Assembly: GCA_030247855.1 (NCBI GenBank)
Contig: JAPDRN010000007.1
Coordinates: 248,001 to 312,000 of the forward strand
Direction: 5' to 3'
Source: Knufia peltigerae
Lineage: Eukaryota > Ascomycota > Eurotiomycetes > Chaetothyriales > Trichomeriaceae
Length of the DNA: 64,000 nt
Part shown: piece after piece, positions 44,573-55,595 of the stretch
Position numbering within the stretch: position 1 is the first letter of the stretch
Layout of the letters: each line of letters starts with the position of its first letter
Notes under the pieces: generated by a model
Seen by the model: the letters and a program-made list of their open reading frames with translations, nothing else
The model's database searches: none
Told to the model about the DNA's origin: nothing
Translations under genes and position numbers: made by a program

Positions 44573-46166
44573 CTTTTCCAAGATAACAATGAGTGGATGC
44601 TGTCAGGGATCTCTCGAGGGCATCACAGCGCAAGATTTCACATGTGCGTGGATAATGTAACAGACTGCGCGGTTGAGGCTGCGTTGGCGAACAAAAAAAT
44701 GTTTGGCCGATCGGCAGCTTATCTAATCTTTCAAATGACGTATGTAAATGCACCTCACATCAATTGCTGGGACTGTCCTTGTCCTGGAGGACGACAACAT
44801 GACAATTAAGCGAATACGTGAACCCATTTATTGACCACAACATGTAACATGTCGGAGTGTTCAACAATGGATTTGATCTTTTCGCTCTGTTGCTTCCAGA
44901 CCAAGATCATGCCCATGGTGTCCAATGTGTAAGTTGAAAATTGTGAGTGTGCAGATGCCAGAATGCATGCATGCATGCGCTTTGAGTTCGAGAAACGGAC
45001 ATCATCCAAGAAAGAGAGATGTTTGGAAGCATATGGAGACCCAGGCTATCCAAGTCAAGTCACGAAAGTCTCTGACTACACATTTGGCCAGATGGAACCT
45101 GCACTCAGACAACGACTGTTGGTCACAACTGCCATGACCTTAGTCCACCAAGTGACGCATAGCTGCGTGAACAACAAGAGAATTGAGCTGGCCAAACATG
45201 ACCTGGAATTTAGCTTTTTGGATCAATGGAGCAGAGGATGATGCTCATATGATTTGGGTATGATGGAATGGTCTGATAGTCTTTATCCATCGAGTCAGGG
45301 TGGACAAACGAACACCCCTGGATGCGATTGCGATCTGAAAAAGAAGATTATGTTGGACATGTCCTGTAATCAAGAATCGAGTACCAGTCCTAAATCTTAC
45401 TTTTCACCTCCTTACAACTTTCTACTGATGGCGTCCATTCTGATGATCTTGTGACTTGTTCGCCATTGAATTGCTTTTGCTTGAAGACCTTCCGAAGCCA
45501 TCAGTGAACAGCCGCCGTGCCTTTTCTTCACCAACAGCGGAAAAATAAAACAAAAATATATCTCGAGAAACAAAAAGTTTGGAAGTTCGAACCCCGCGGC
45601 TCTTCTATTACTTATCCCGACTATGACCTTTCACACCTCCTTTGTATAGAGATGCTACAGTAGTCATGGAAACCACCGAAGACTCCCAGTTTAATCCACT
45701 AAGCAGCTGGTTTCCAAGGATAAGCCCAACCTCCAAACCAATTAGACCAAAGTCGCAATACGACGCGGTGAGTCTTATTAGTGGCCATCAAGGCGGTCCT
45801 TTGTTGGAAGTAATTTCACTGGAATAAACATATGTAGTATAGAATTACCAGGCAGTGAATAGGAGCCTCTGGAATGCTCCACCCCATTGAATACGAGAAG
45901 TCAGGGTGTAGAACCTCGAGAAGGAACGATCACTTCAAAACAAGATGAAGGTGTCCTTGAGAATTAATATTACTTTTCATTTTGTATTGTATCTGTGCTG
46001 TACTGCTAATCTAGCCCATCCATTCATAACCTGTTCAAACTGATACACAGCACAATTATCAAAGGCAGCTTCACACCCTCGGTGGCTCTTTTTCGGTTGT
46101 AGGCCCGGGTTCCCTTCAACATCTTTATCCTTAATCGTCGCCGTCGGTGTCATTATTATCATCATC
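44573..46166. other. Spacer with GCAT microsatellite
   Basis: No recognised gene. An (ATGC) tandem of four units lies at 44963-44978. A 53-codon frame beginning METTEDSQFNP near 45665 is unremarkable. Confidence 0.5.
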
Positions 46167-47021
46167 ATGCCTTTCGAGTCGCAGGGAGACGACCCCGGAC
46201 CTCCGAGGCCTCAAGAAGCCGATACTACAAGATCCCCATTGACTCGTCCACCTGCGCCTCTCCATCTTCCCTCGGACTACTCGATCCAACTTCCCCACGG
46301 CTCTACGCAACCCCCGTCCTACCACACGGGTAACAACACTCCTCATCGTGGAAACGACAGACAAGGACCAAATGTAGACTAGCAGTCTCCAGGCGACGTC
46401 AGCACCTCACTCAACGAGGCGAGAAGTAGCGTGCGTCAGCTGAGTGGAAGCCATTCCAACGAGCCCTCATCAGGGGGTCCTTACACACTCATCTTCTCAT
46501 ATGCAAAACATGCCAGCTCCCTGACACCCTTGGGCGCCACCGCACCTCTCTATGTTGCTTCGTACAAGCGACCTTTCGCATTCTCCAAGCCCGACATACT
46601 GGTCTCGTTTGCACCAAAGGACTACCAGTTGGCCACGGTCAATTTTCACAGTTTCTCAAGCAAGATCAATCTCGTCTTCTCCGAGGACAGGATTACCACG
46701 TACAAAGCCCACTTCCCCACCACCAACATCAGAGCATTCCAGTGGACGGTGAAAGAAGGTCCAAAGCGAAGCAAAGCCGGCATTGAGTGTTTTGATCAAT
46801 TGAAGCGGCCCGTGTGCACCATTTCACTGACGCAGAACCTCACCAGCGGAAGCCTCGAAGTCTGGAAAGAAGTCATGGAGTGGGACGAATTCGATCGAAT
46901 GATTGTGTCAGCAATCGCGCAAATCGAATGGTTGAAGAGAAGACTCGAAATACCCATTGGAACCCTGCATGAGGCGGCTGCAAGTCTGGGGAATGCTGGT
47001 GGAGTTGCTGCTACAACATGA
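46167..47021 (+). CDS. Unknown fungal protein; in-frame TAG or hidden 3n intron
   Basis: From the ATG at 46167 the frame reads a Pro/Ser-rich, disordered N-terminus, meets TAG at 46380-46382, then stays open in the same frame to 47021. The second part looks like a real folded domain (YTLIFSYAKHASSLTP, ATVNFHSFSSKINLVFSEDR, RAFQWTVKEG, WDEFDRMIVSAIAQIEWLKRR), similar in feel to tubby/LURP-one-type beta sheets, but I do not assign a family. A 63-nt intron (46329-46391, GTAACA...TCTCCAG) would remove the stop and keep frame, giving 263 residues. The alternatives are a nonsense mutation or stop readthrough. No ATG occurs early in the second part, so it is unlikely to be a separate gene. Confidence 0.65.
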
Positions 47022-47264
47022 ACTTGTAGTTGATATGGCTGGTTTCTGGCATACGGCCTCTGATGAGCATAGCTTTGGACTAGAAAGGAGAACAACGGGC
47101 AAAGGAGTGGGAGGAAGGAAAAGTGGCACGATTGGAAAAACCAGAGTTTGTTTTTGTATCAATACCTCCTAATCCGTCAAATACATGCCAATGCAACCAT
47201 CAACCTAAGATACTGAAAAGTTCATTCGACACGCAATGCACTTATGAGGTTTTTATAGAACGCT

Positions 47265-48746
47265 CTATCTGTTTGCTGCTGCCACTGCAGCAACTTCCTC
47301 ATCCAACTTCAGAATATCCGGGAGGGGCCCTACGGGAGTGATGGAGAATGGGTTGATCTGCTTGTGGCTCTTGGTGTAGTGTTTCTTGATGTGCTCAAAC
47401 TGGGTGGTTTCGCCGAACGCGGGGACATTCCAGTACAGATTCCTCAGCCACCTGTGCAGGTTGGGGTAGCCGGACCGGATGTCCTTGATGTTACACTTGA
47501 AGTGTTGGACGTAGACCGGGTCGAATCGGACGATGGTGGTGTAGAGTCTGACGTCGGCCTCCGTGACGCGGTCGCCAAAGTAGAACGGACCGTTGGACCT
47601 GGCAAGCTCGGCCTCGGCGCGGTCCAGGGACTTGAAGAGCTGCAGGACGTTCTTCTCGTACGCCTCCTGGGTGGTGGCGAAGCCGGACTTATACACCCCG
47701 TTGTTGATGTCGTCGTACGTCCACGCGTTGGTCTCTTCGATCCGGGACGCGAGTCCGGCCGGGTACAGGTCGACCTGGGGGGCGCGGAACTCGGCCGGCA
47801 GCAGGTCGTCGAATTCGGTGTACAGCATACGGATGATCTCTGAGGACTCGTTGGACACGATGGTCTTGGTCTTCTTGTCCCAGAGAGCCGGGACCGTGAC
47901 GCGAGCGTTGTACTCCTTGTCCGCGGCGAAGTAGAGGTCGCGCAGGTGCGTGAACTCCGGATGGAGAGGGTCAGGCGTGGTGTTGTCACCGGGAATCTTT
48001 TCGTCCGAGGTCGCGAACCGCCAGCCTTTTGAGTTTTGCAAAGCCTTGTCAGAATTTGTTCCAAAGCACACCGCGAACAGAAAGTCGAACGAGAAAGAAG
48101 GCAGCCAAATAAACGGACCGCCAAGGACCCCCGAAATAAAGATGGAATACCATGGAAACCGCAGATCGGAAATCAACAATAGGTACCTACCTTTCTCTTC
48201 CAGGTGCCAATGAACGCTGGTGAAGCCTATAATGTCTTCGAGGCCTTTGAGTTTGCGTACGATGAGCGTTCTGTGAGCTAGTTTTCCAGATGTCACACGT
48301 TAGCAACACTGAACAGAAGATTTCGTTTTTGGTTTTAGCAAAACAGCGGAGGATTTCATCGTCGTACCCCAAGGACAAGCATAAGAGACGTATAAATGAT
48401 ACCTCCCCTTCTCGGCCGGGAACTCCGAGTTGGGGTCTTTGGATATCCAGCTCCGGAAGGACGATTGCTGTCGCTTGAACTCTCCGGACTTGTCGCCGGG
48501 CTTGACCCAGTCTGTGATCGTGGCGGCTCTGGTGTCCTGCGTGGAATGATTCAGCCAGAGTACGACAACGGCAGAAAGGAAAAGGACGCCGATGGACACG
48601 AGGGAAAAAGGGTTACTGCGTACCGACATGGCTGAGAATGATCTCGCTGGTCTAGCGAGTATTTGGAGTGGTGGTGGTGTAGGTGTAATCGAATTGTTAA
48701 CCAGGTGGTGTACTTGTTGACGGAGACGTGCAAGGATGTTGGACAT
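47265..48746 (-). CDS. Omega-type glutathione S-transferase / glutathionyl-hydroquinone reductase with N-terminal membrane segment
   Basis: Three exons (48368-48746, 48191-48277, 47265-48025) keep phase and give 408 residues. The thioredoxin-like domain has YVSYACPWAHRT, where the Cys is the catalytic residue of this family (yeast Ecm4/Gto types), followed by SNESSEIIRML, the glutathione gamma-glutamyl contact motif. The helical domain has RVTEADVRLYTTIVRFD and GYPNLHRWLRNLYW. These enzymes reduce S-glutathionyl-quinones or act as thiol transferases. The N-terminal 75 residues are extra: an Arg-rich amphipathic start (ILARLRQQVHHLV) and a hydrophobic helix (FSLVSIGVLFLSAVVVLWL, about 47-66), suggesting mitochondrial targeting or membrane anchoring. 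Confidence 0.92.
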
Positions 48747-49293
48747 GGGACGATATCCCCTCGACGACGTTTTCTCTGCGACAAGCTAAGCTCTACTCTG
48801 TTATATCACTCTGTATCTGACTCCACGAGAAACGATAACATTAGCAGCTTTTATGTAGATGTCACAACCTGCAAGGAGCAAATGCGCGGAAATGGTGCCG
48901 ATGATTCAATAATAGGTAAAGTTTTAATAACATAATCATGTGTGCTGAGTGCATCAACTGTCCAGAACCAATCATTCAATCATGACGAAATCCGTCATCG
49001 TAATGTGCTGATGACTAACCATGCCATCATGACTACTTAGGTGAAGATGCAGTAATCTCGACTTGCCTATTTGATACGAAGTATTCAAAACACTGCAGGA
49101 ATCAGAAATTCTTCATGTTGGATGAATACCTATCTTTTGCTCTATGACTTTGCGATCAATGATGCTGAGTGAGGAGAACAAGCCCGCAGCAACCCTTATC
49201 CATGTTAGTCTTGTTACACTCACTCCATGATTCCATTCACACCTGGAAAGCTGCGTGCAGCTGAGGCTCGCCTTTGGCTTTTCCTTACGCCGT
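48747..49293. other. Spacer between UBA1 3' end and GST promoter
   Basis: This 547-bp spacer probably holds the promoter of the GST gene and the 3' UTR of UBA1. No other feature is seen. Confidence 0.5.
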
Positions 49294-52200
49294 CTACTTT
49301 CTGTACTTGACCATGACATAAGGGATCTCGACATCTTCCTCGGTCTTATCCTCTGCTGTGATCTCGAAAATGATGTTCTTCTGATGATTCGGAATGGGCT
49401 TCTTGCTGATGGTCTCCAACAATTTGCTCATCTTCAATGGCATACGGTCCTTGGTCTTGTTTGGCGGGTAGAAGCTGGCATACAGTAGGCTTACACCAGA
49501 ACTGACCATGGTGACGCTCAATCCCTGAGAGTCGAAGTGCGCCAGGAACTCCGTCAAAGTAATGTCATCAATCTCGAAGCGGTCCCATAGCTTGTCAACC
49601 GTGACTTCGCCATCCTTGCCTTGGTATGTACCCTTTGGGCTTGCAATGGGCTCACTGAAACCAAAGAACGGCAATGCAAGGTTGACAAAGCCATTCTTGT
49701 ACTGCTCAAGATCCGTCTTACCATCGATGATCTTGTACAACTCGAGAATGACAAGTCCTGTGACCAGAGCGGTTGTTGTGGCGATAGCAGGGATGATCTT
49801 GCCTGCGATAAACTTGGTCTTGTGGCGATCGGCAACTGGGATGCTGTAGTTCATGGCTCGAAGATTGCTGGCAGCCGTGATGAAATCGATATGGTGATTG
49901 CTATCATCATCTTTCTCAAACTCCACAACATTAAGGCGGAAAGTTGGGATGATTGCCGGGGATGGCAGCTCAGCAATAATCTTGTTGAGTTCGTCAGCGT
50001 CATCAGCAAAACTAGGCTGATTGGCGTTTGGATCGGGTTCTTTCTCATCTGCCTGAATCTTGACATTTGCATCGGGTTTGAACTCTGGGATGATCATGCT
50101 GCCAAGGACCTTGACATAGTCTTCATGTGAGATCTTGGGTACTTCGATACCATAGTTGTAAGCATGAAGAGCGGCAGCGGCCACCACAAAGCCCATATGA
50201 GTGGTGTCGTAGGGGTCAAACTCCAAGGGAGTAGGGGCACGTTTCGGGCCAGACCAGAAATCAGCACCTGTCGATGTTTTGGAGTCTTTGGGGAAATTGT
50301 ACAACAGCTGTGCAATGGCATTGTGATATTCCTTCTGGAACTTCATCCGAGCCCATGCGATGCAGTCGTTGAAGTCACTTGGCTTTTCGGTGACCATGTA
50401 GTCACGGAGACTCTCCAGGATCATCTTTTCGTTGCCTTGCTGCTTCAATGTAGTTTCGATGTAATCTGGTTGTGTGATGTACAAGTTCACCGTTTCTGGA
50501 GGTCCCACAAAGTATGACTGGAACAAGTCTCGAGCCCAGGCAATGGTGTGCTCAATCTTGTTGGGGAAGCTGCGAAGCGTGCACATCGGAAATGACTGCT
50601 CTGGTGGATCTTGAGAGCTTGAGTAAGATTCAGTAAGGCGAGGCAGAATGACCTGCGTGTTACCTTTCGTGCCCAGAGTACCGCTCTCAAGGAGAGGCTT
50701 CATGAAGAAGACACAACGACGATCGACGTATGTGCGGGCTTCAACATTGTCCAGAGCATTGGTAACGATGTCAAGTCCATTCCAGAATTGTTCGTTGAAG
50801 ATGTCTTCGCTGTCCGGTCCAATTCTGTCGGTCATATGAGTGATCTTTCCCTTGAGGTCTGGGTTCATGACTTGGACCGCTGCAGCGGCACATTCACTCT
50901 TCTGTCTCCCAACATCCTTGGGTCGGAACAGGAACTGGCGATTGAGATTGCTTTTTTCGATCGAATCATTGTCGGTGACTGTGATTTGGCCGTTAGGACC
51001 AGTTCCGAGGCCGATCATAGCATAGTTCTTCAACATCTCACAACCAATGGCGCCGGCGCCCACAAGGAAGTTTCTGACATTGGAGATCTTTTCTTGATAT
51101 TCTTTGCCAAAGACAGCAATTTGCCCATCGTATCGCGATCCGACAGGCTTGCACAACTCTTCGCTGCGCCCTACTGATGTGGGAAGCGATTCGAGAGCAT
51201 CGAAATAGAGCCACTGTTTGACAGGAGTGAATTTGCCGGAGACCGCTTTGAGAACTTCTTGTGCTGTAAGACCTCCAAAGAACGCTGCCATAGGACTTAT
51301 ATCACCTTGTGCTTGGTAACTGAGTTCTGTGATTAATTTGTCGCTGATTTCGATTTCTTCGCCGCTGTCCTTTGCTAGTTTTTTTGTCATTTCAAGAACT
51401 TCTTTTGCATCTTCATCATTGTGTGGTCTCGGAAGAGAGCCCTTGTGACTTTCAGCAAAGGCGTGGAGAGCTTGGATACCAATATGGAGTTGTGCAGGAC
51501 GGTCAAACTTGGCAAAATCAGAAATCAAGGATTCGGGTTTCTTGATCTGTTCAGAAAGTGATTCAAATTGAAGCACTTTTGGCATCTTGACTTGAGCAAA
51601 GAGACCACCTCCTTCATATTTGCCCAATCCCGAGATATCTCCAATCGAGAAGGAATACGGGCCCTTGACCGTGATCTTGCGAGGGGCAGCACCATTCAAC
51701 GCCTCGAGGCCCTTGATCTCAGCGAACTCAACATAGTCACCGTCTTCCAGACCATGACGTGTTTCGTCGAGCGCAGAAACTAGGCCAGTTTCATCGATGT
51801 CTGCAATGATGCCACTGATTGGATTCTCGCCTGTGACGTCGCCAACAGTGAAGTTCTTTCCAAAGTCGTTGAAAATGTATCCAAACAAACCAAAGGTATC
51901 CGCTACGGTCAAGTAGATCCCATTTTTGTGGCAGAAGTCTCCAATGACCAGTTGATCTTTGAGAGATATGGTCGTCAGCACAATGGCCTGATATTTCTTG
52001 AGTTGCTCGAGATCTTCCGTCAAGGAGTTTGATTGATGGACTGAGACAGGGGTGTAGGAGTTCAACTCTGCCACCCGCGGAGCAGTAACGTCGGCTCGGG
52101 GTTTGCCAACGTCTTCTGTGCGCAAGAAAAACTGGGAAGATAGGTCGGCAATCGCTACCGGGTTGGGGTCGAAAAGAGTGAGCGACTTGACACCAGCAAG

Positions 52201-52395
52201 TGCAATGTTCTTTGCAATCTCAACACCCAGACCTTTTAGACCAACAATGAGAACATTGGAAGAGCCCATGCGTTTCATAGCCTCGTGTCCGAGTACGTAA
52301 AGTTGTCTGCTATAGAGTGATTCGTCAATCTCACCCGACTGGAGCTGCGAAATAGCAGCCCCAGGGTTGTCGACTTCCATCACAGTGTCTGTCAT
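49294..52395 (-). CDS. uba1: Ubiquitin-activating enzyme E1
   Basis: This intronless gene encodes 1033 residues, the normal E1 length. It activates ubiquitin in two steps: ATP-dependent adenylation, then thioester transfer to a Cys. The N-terminal inactive adenylation domain starts IDESLYSRQLYVLGHEAM and has SNVLIVGLKGLGVEIAKN. The active adenylation domain has VGAGAIGCEMLKNYAMIGLG and DNDSIEKSNLNRQFLFR. The catalytic Cys is C605 in FPMCTLRSFPNKIEHTI. The C-terminal ubiquitin-fold domain ends in TEEDVEIPYVMVKYRK, as in other E1s. It is essential in yeast. The gene is divergent from GCP4. Confidence 0.98.
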   Translation of the reverse strand: MTDTVMEVDNPGAAISQLQSGEIDESLYSRQLYVLGHEAMKRMGSSNVLIVGLKGLGVEIAKNIALAGVKSLTLFDPNPVAIADLSSQFFLRTEDVGKPRADVTAPRVAELNSYTPVSVHQSNSLTEDLEQLKKYQAIVLTTISLKDQLVIGDFCHKNGIYLTVADTFGLFGYIFNDFGKNFTVGDVTGENPISGIIADIDETGLVSALDETRHGLEDGDYVEFAEIKGLEALNGAAPRKITVKGPYSFSIGDISGLGKYEGGGLFAQVKMPKVLQFESLSEQIKKPESLISDFAKFDRPAQLHIGIQALHAFAESHKGSLPRPHNDEDAKEVLEMTKKLAKDSGEEIEISDKLITELSYQAQGDISPMAAFFGGLTAQEVLKAVSGKFTPVKQWLYFDALESLPTSVGRSEELCKPVGSRYDGQIAVFGKEYQEKISNVRNFLVGAGAIGCEMLKNYAMIGLGTGPNGQITVTDNDSIEKSNLNRQFLFRPKDVGRQKSECAAAAVQVMNPDLKGKITHMTDRIGPDSEDIFNEQFWNGLDIVTNALDNVEARTYVDRRCVFFMKPLLESGTLGTKGNTQVILPRLTESYSSSQDPPEQSFPMCTLRSFPNKIEHTIAWARDLFQSYFVGPPETVNLYITQPDYIETTLKQQGNEKMILESLRDYMVTEKPSDFNDCIAWARMKFQKEYHNAIAQLLYNFPKDSKTSTGADFWSGPKRAPTPLEFDPYDTTHMGFVVAAAALHAYNYGIEVPKISHEDYVKVLGSMIIPEFKPDANVKIQADEKEPDPNANQPSFADDADELNKIIAELPSPAIIPTFRLNVVEFEKDDDSNHHIDFITAASNLRAMNYSIPVADRHKTKFIAGKIIPAIATTTALVTGLVILELYKIIDGKTDLEQYKNGFVNLALPFFGFSEPIASPKGTYQGKDGEVTVDKLWDRFEIDDITLTEFLAHFDSQGLSVTMVSSGVSLLYASFYPPNKTKDRMPLKMSKLLETISKKPIPNHQKNIIFEITAEDKTEEDVEIPYVMVKYRK

Positions 52396-53309
52396 AATCT
52401 TTTTCTCTGGCCGGGAGAGATCTTCTGTAGAAGCCTTTCTCTTGCTACCGGCCTTTATAGCTATCGGAATTTCGGCGTGAGGAGTAATGGTGACAGTGGC
52501 CTTGCCTCAAGCAAGACCCGGACTACGGTAGGTTTGATCCGAAGAGCAATGGCCACTTCAGAAAAGAACGAGACTGGAGGGAGTCAGAGCGTTGTTGGTG
52601 AGGTGGTGAGAGTGTTGGAAAGAATGACAGAACAAAAACCTTTGAGCAAACGCTGATTAGAAAAGGCACGAGAGTGCAGGCAAACAGTTTGTAAGGTGGT
52701 GTCTTGTCAAGAAGATTCGCGAAGTCAAGCAAGTCCGTCTGTGCCTGTGCCTGCGCCTACGCCTGCGCCTGCCACCTTCACTGGGTTCTCAGTACCTTAT
52801 CTTACCTAAGCTATTGGTGATGCAATAGGGCGGCAATAGCGCTCGGCAGGCTTGCTTGAAACATTCATTAGTGGAGCGATGACACTATGCCAATTACAGC
52901 GTATCGGATAATGAAAGATAAAGTGCTCGTTGCAGTCGCGTGTAGGCAAGTCAAGTTCAAACAGTTCTAATGAAAGAAGTATTCCCTATAACAGTCTTCG
53001 CTGTATAACCCCTCCTCGAGTCGATCCTGCACCATGTATTAGACCAGACATCTCCCTTCCACAAATACGGTCTGGTGCCACCGTTCACATTGGACATACC
53101 GCGTCCGCATTCTACTCGATTGCACGCGTTGACCGCCCCGATTTGCATATCCCACTATGGTCGCTCATCCTCTCAATGTGTCGCTTCGAACTCATCGGCC
53201 GAATAGTACTCTGGTGTCAATCACAACCCGACCTTGAACATTCTTTTGACATTGCTCACGACCCTCCCCCTCGTCTTCGTCTCCAACCAGCAACAGGAAA
53301 GCCTTCAAG
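52396..53309. promoter_or_regulatory. Divergent promoter region, UBA1 / GCP4
   Basis: This 914-bp spacer lies between divergent start codons. It contains a GCC-rich hexamer repeat at 52739-52772. Confidence 0.55.
52739..52772. repeat. Imperfect hexamer tandem repeat (GYGCCT)
   Basis: About five to six units of the type GTGCCT, GCGCCT and ACGCCT follow each other within the UBA1/GCP4 divergent promoter. Confidence 0.8.
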
Positions 53310-55595
53310 ATGTTACATGAAATCCTCCTATCATTATCGGGCGTCCGATCGCCCGTCTGGACACAATCAGGCCAATCGAGGCAAGAGGAGGGAGGTGATA
53401 TGAACCAATATGTGTCGCCGCCAGAACATGAGATGCTTCAAACCCTTGCCCGTCTACACGAGTTACACGTACAGATCAAGAGTGCTACTGCAAGAGTCTC
53501 GAGGAAGCATCGCTCAATGGTCTGTCGAGCTGTAAGCTCCTCAATAGCTGACTTTCACCTTGGAAAGTTCGTGGATACTATTGTGCAAGTTGAAACATCT
53601 ATCCTCAATAAGGACGCTGGGTATGTAGGTGCATATGATATAGTGCCTCTTAGCACACTAGTATCGGAATTTGCACCATGGATGCGACGCATGGAATGGC
53701 TGTCGTCGTTAGCCAAACAATTAGATCCTAGCGACAACAAGGTGCTCGAAAAGCAGTCTACCGCCGCTAGCATTCTAAATTTCTTGGAACGAGAAACTCA
53801 TACTGGTTATTCGGATATTGAAGAAATGGCTATTGGTCTTCTGACAGTGGCTCATAAAGCCTGGATGAGGGCAGTTTCATTCTGGATACTGTATGGAAAG
53901 CTTCCAACTTCTGGTGCCGATGACTTCTGCATCAAGAAGAATTCACGCCCTTCATCAACAATGGACACATTCCTGCTCGACCATTCACTAGCACCAAAGT
54001 TGCTCAGTCCTGCCGGAGCCAATGTACTATTGTCTATTGGAAGCGCTCTGGACCAGTTGCGTTCTCGTGTAGCGTCCGCGGCGGATACTATCAAAGGCTC
54101 TGACGACCCGGCGATGAGTTTACTGCCCCTTCACATGCGGCAACTCGAATCCCTTCAATACCCACTTACCTCATCACGACTAGAGAGTGTCTTGTTTTCG
54201 ATCAATCAATCTATCTCAGAAAATGCCCTTGTTGAAATCCTTCCCCGAACGAAAGTCTTACAGTTGCTCAAGGTAACTTTGGACTATCTTCTCGTTGGCC
54301 ACGGAGAATTCGCAGTGTCCCTGATCGCTCATGCTGATGCTCGCGTCATGAATCGACAGCAAGCTCAGACTTCCACGAGGCCTATTAGGAGAGTCGGTCG
54401 GGTTGATGATATGGCAATCAAGGATGCAGAGATCAATTCGGTTTTGGTCAAAGCGATGGCTGAGCTAGCAGCCTTACGTGGAGATGAAGATCCCGACGAT
54501 GATGTCTTCAATTTTGCGAGAAAGAGTCTGTCCTTAAAGCCCGTCGACTCAGTCTCTCAACCGTTGATGGTCTCAACTTTATTGCCAACACCTGCCATTA
54601 TGACCATGGCCATGCCTTCATCTTCACCCCTGCATATATTTCTTTCCGCACAAGATATCACAACCTATGGCGTCCTGAACGCCAACCTCCTCTCAATCCG
54701 CAGAGCCGGTCTGCACTTGTCTGGCCTCTGGAAGTTGACAGCACAACGTCGCTCGTTCCCCACACCATTGGGGCCACCCAGAAGTGCAACGCCCGCAGGG
54801 CGGATGTTGCTCGCCGGGCGAAGAGTGCGGGATGGAAATAGAATGAAAAGAACGAGGAGGCATTGGACTTGTGCAAGCAATGCACTATTTCTGATCAACG
54901 AGCTTGAGAGCTACCTTGAAGGAGAGGTAATTCAGAGCAGTTGGATTCAATTCCAGCATTGGTTAGCAGGTGATGACCGACTTGGGTCTGCATCTGCAAG
55001 ATCGTCTCGACCTACTACGGCTTCATCGACTGGTCAGTCGAGATTTACAGACGCCTCTTTCGGGGCGTCTTATTCGGATGCAAAATCCCCACCAAGTGAT
55101 CCTCGAGTGCTAGCCGCAGCTCATCGAGTATACCTGCAGGCTCTCAAATCTGCACTCTTCCTTGATGACGAAACTTTCATCAACGTTCTGAAAACACTCC
55201 TAGGCCAAATTGACCATTTGGTAGCACTGTTCTCTCGCCTCCAAGCAGTCTGGGACGGACTCGATTTACAGGAGGATGACGGTGTAGTAGATGCCCTCAC
55301 GGATTATGCGCACGATGAACGAGAAGTTCTAGCAGAAATGGATCGTACAAGTGAAGCCATCAAGGCATGCATTGCTGGCCTGATAGACAAAGTTCGCGAG
55401 GTCGAAAAAGAAGAACGCAGTGGTACGAACACTTTGCTTGGAGGATTGAGTCTTGCAGATGCGAATGCTTCAAATTTTGTTCCGTGGCAAGCTAGGACGG
55501 TCAACAGATTGGTTATGAAGCTTGACAGTCTGGCAGCACGACGTGATGACGACAAAAATGGCAACGATATCCTTGATGATTATGATGACGACTGA
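53310..55595 (+). CDS. Gamma-tubulin complex component 4 (Spc97/Spc98 family)
   Basis: This intronless gene encodes 761 residues. The opening MLHEILLSLSG is the signature GCP4 start (MIHELLLALSG-type). The N-terminal GCP domain continues through VPLSTLVSEFAPWMRRMEWL, and the C-terminal gamma-tubulin-binding domain includes VLQLLKVTLDYLLVGHGEFAVSL and VYLQALKSALFLDDETF. The 761-residue length is in the GCP4 range. GCP4 supports the gamma-tubulin ring complex that nucleates microtubules at spindle pole bodies and septa. An acidic tail (DILDDYDDD) ends the protein. GCP4 is absent from budding yeast but present in Aspergillus-type fungi. Confidence 0.9.
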   Translation: MLHEILLSLSGVRSPVWTQSGQSRQEEGGDMNQYVSPPEHEMLQTLARLHELHVQIKSATARVSRKHRSMVCRAVSSSIADFHLGKFVDTIVQVETSILNKDAGYVGAYDIVPLSTLVSEFAPWMRRMEWLSSLAKQLDPSDNKVLEKQSTAASILNFLERETHTGYSDIEEMAIGLLTVAHKAWMRAVSFWILYGKLPTSGADDFCIKKNSRPSSTMDTFLLDHSLAPKLLSPAGANVLLSIGSALDQLRSRVASAADTIKGSDDPAMSLLPLHMRQLESLQYPLTSSRLESVLFSINQSISENALVEILPRTKVLQLLKVTLDYLLVGHGEFAVSLIAHADARVMNRQQAQTSTRPIRRVGRVDDMAIKDAEINSVLVKAMAELAALRGDEDPDDDVFNFARKSLSLKPVDSVSQPLMVSTLLPTPAIMTMAMPSSSPLHIFLSAQDITTYGVLNANLLSIRRAGLHLSGLWKLTAQRRSFPTPLGPPRSATPAGRMLLAGRRVRDGNRMKRTRRHWTCASNALFLINELESYLEGEVIQSSWIQFQHWLAGDDRLGSASARSSRPTTASSTGQSRFTDASFGASYSDAKSPPSDPRVLAAAHRVYLQALKSALFLDDETFINVLKTLLGQIDHLVALFSRLQAVWDGLDLQEDDGVVDALTDYAHDEREVLAEMDRTSEAIKACIAGLIDKVREVEKEERSGTNTLLGGLSLADANASNFVPWQARTVNRLVMKLDSLAARRDDDKNGNDILDDYDDD

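Noticed and set aside
45581..45605. tRNA T-arm-like GTTCGAACCCC
   Set aside because: The stem bases before and after TTCGAAC do not pair, and no acceptor, D or anticodon arm could be placed upstream.
47444..48124. 226-codon frame over the GST gene
   Set aside because: It is a Ser/Arg/Pro/Thr-rich shadow of the third-position GC bias of the real gene in the neighbouring frame.
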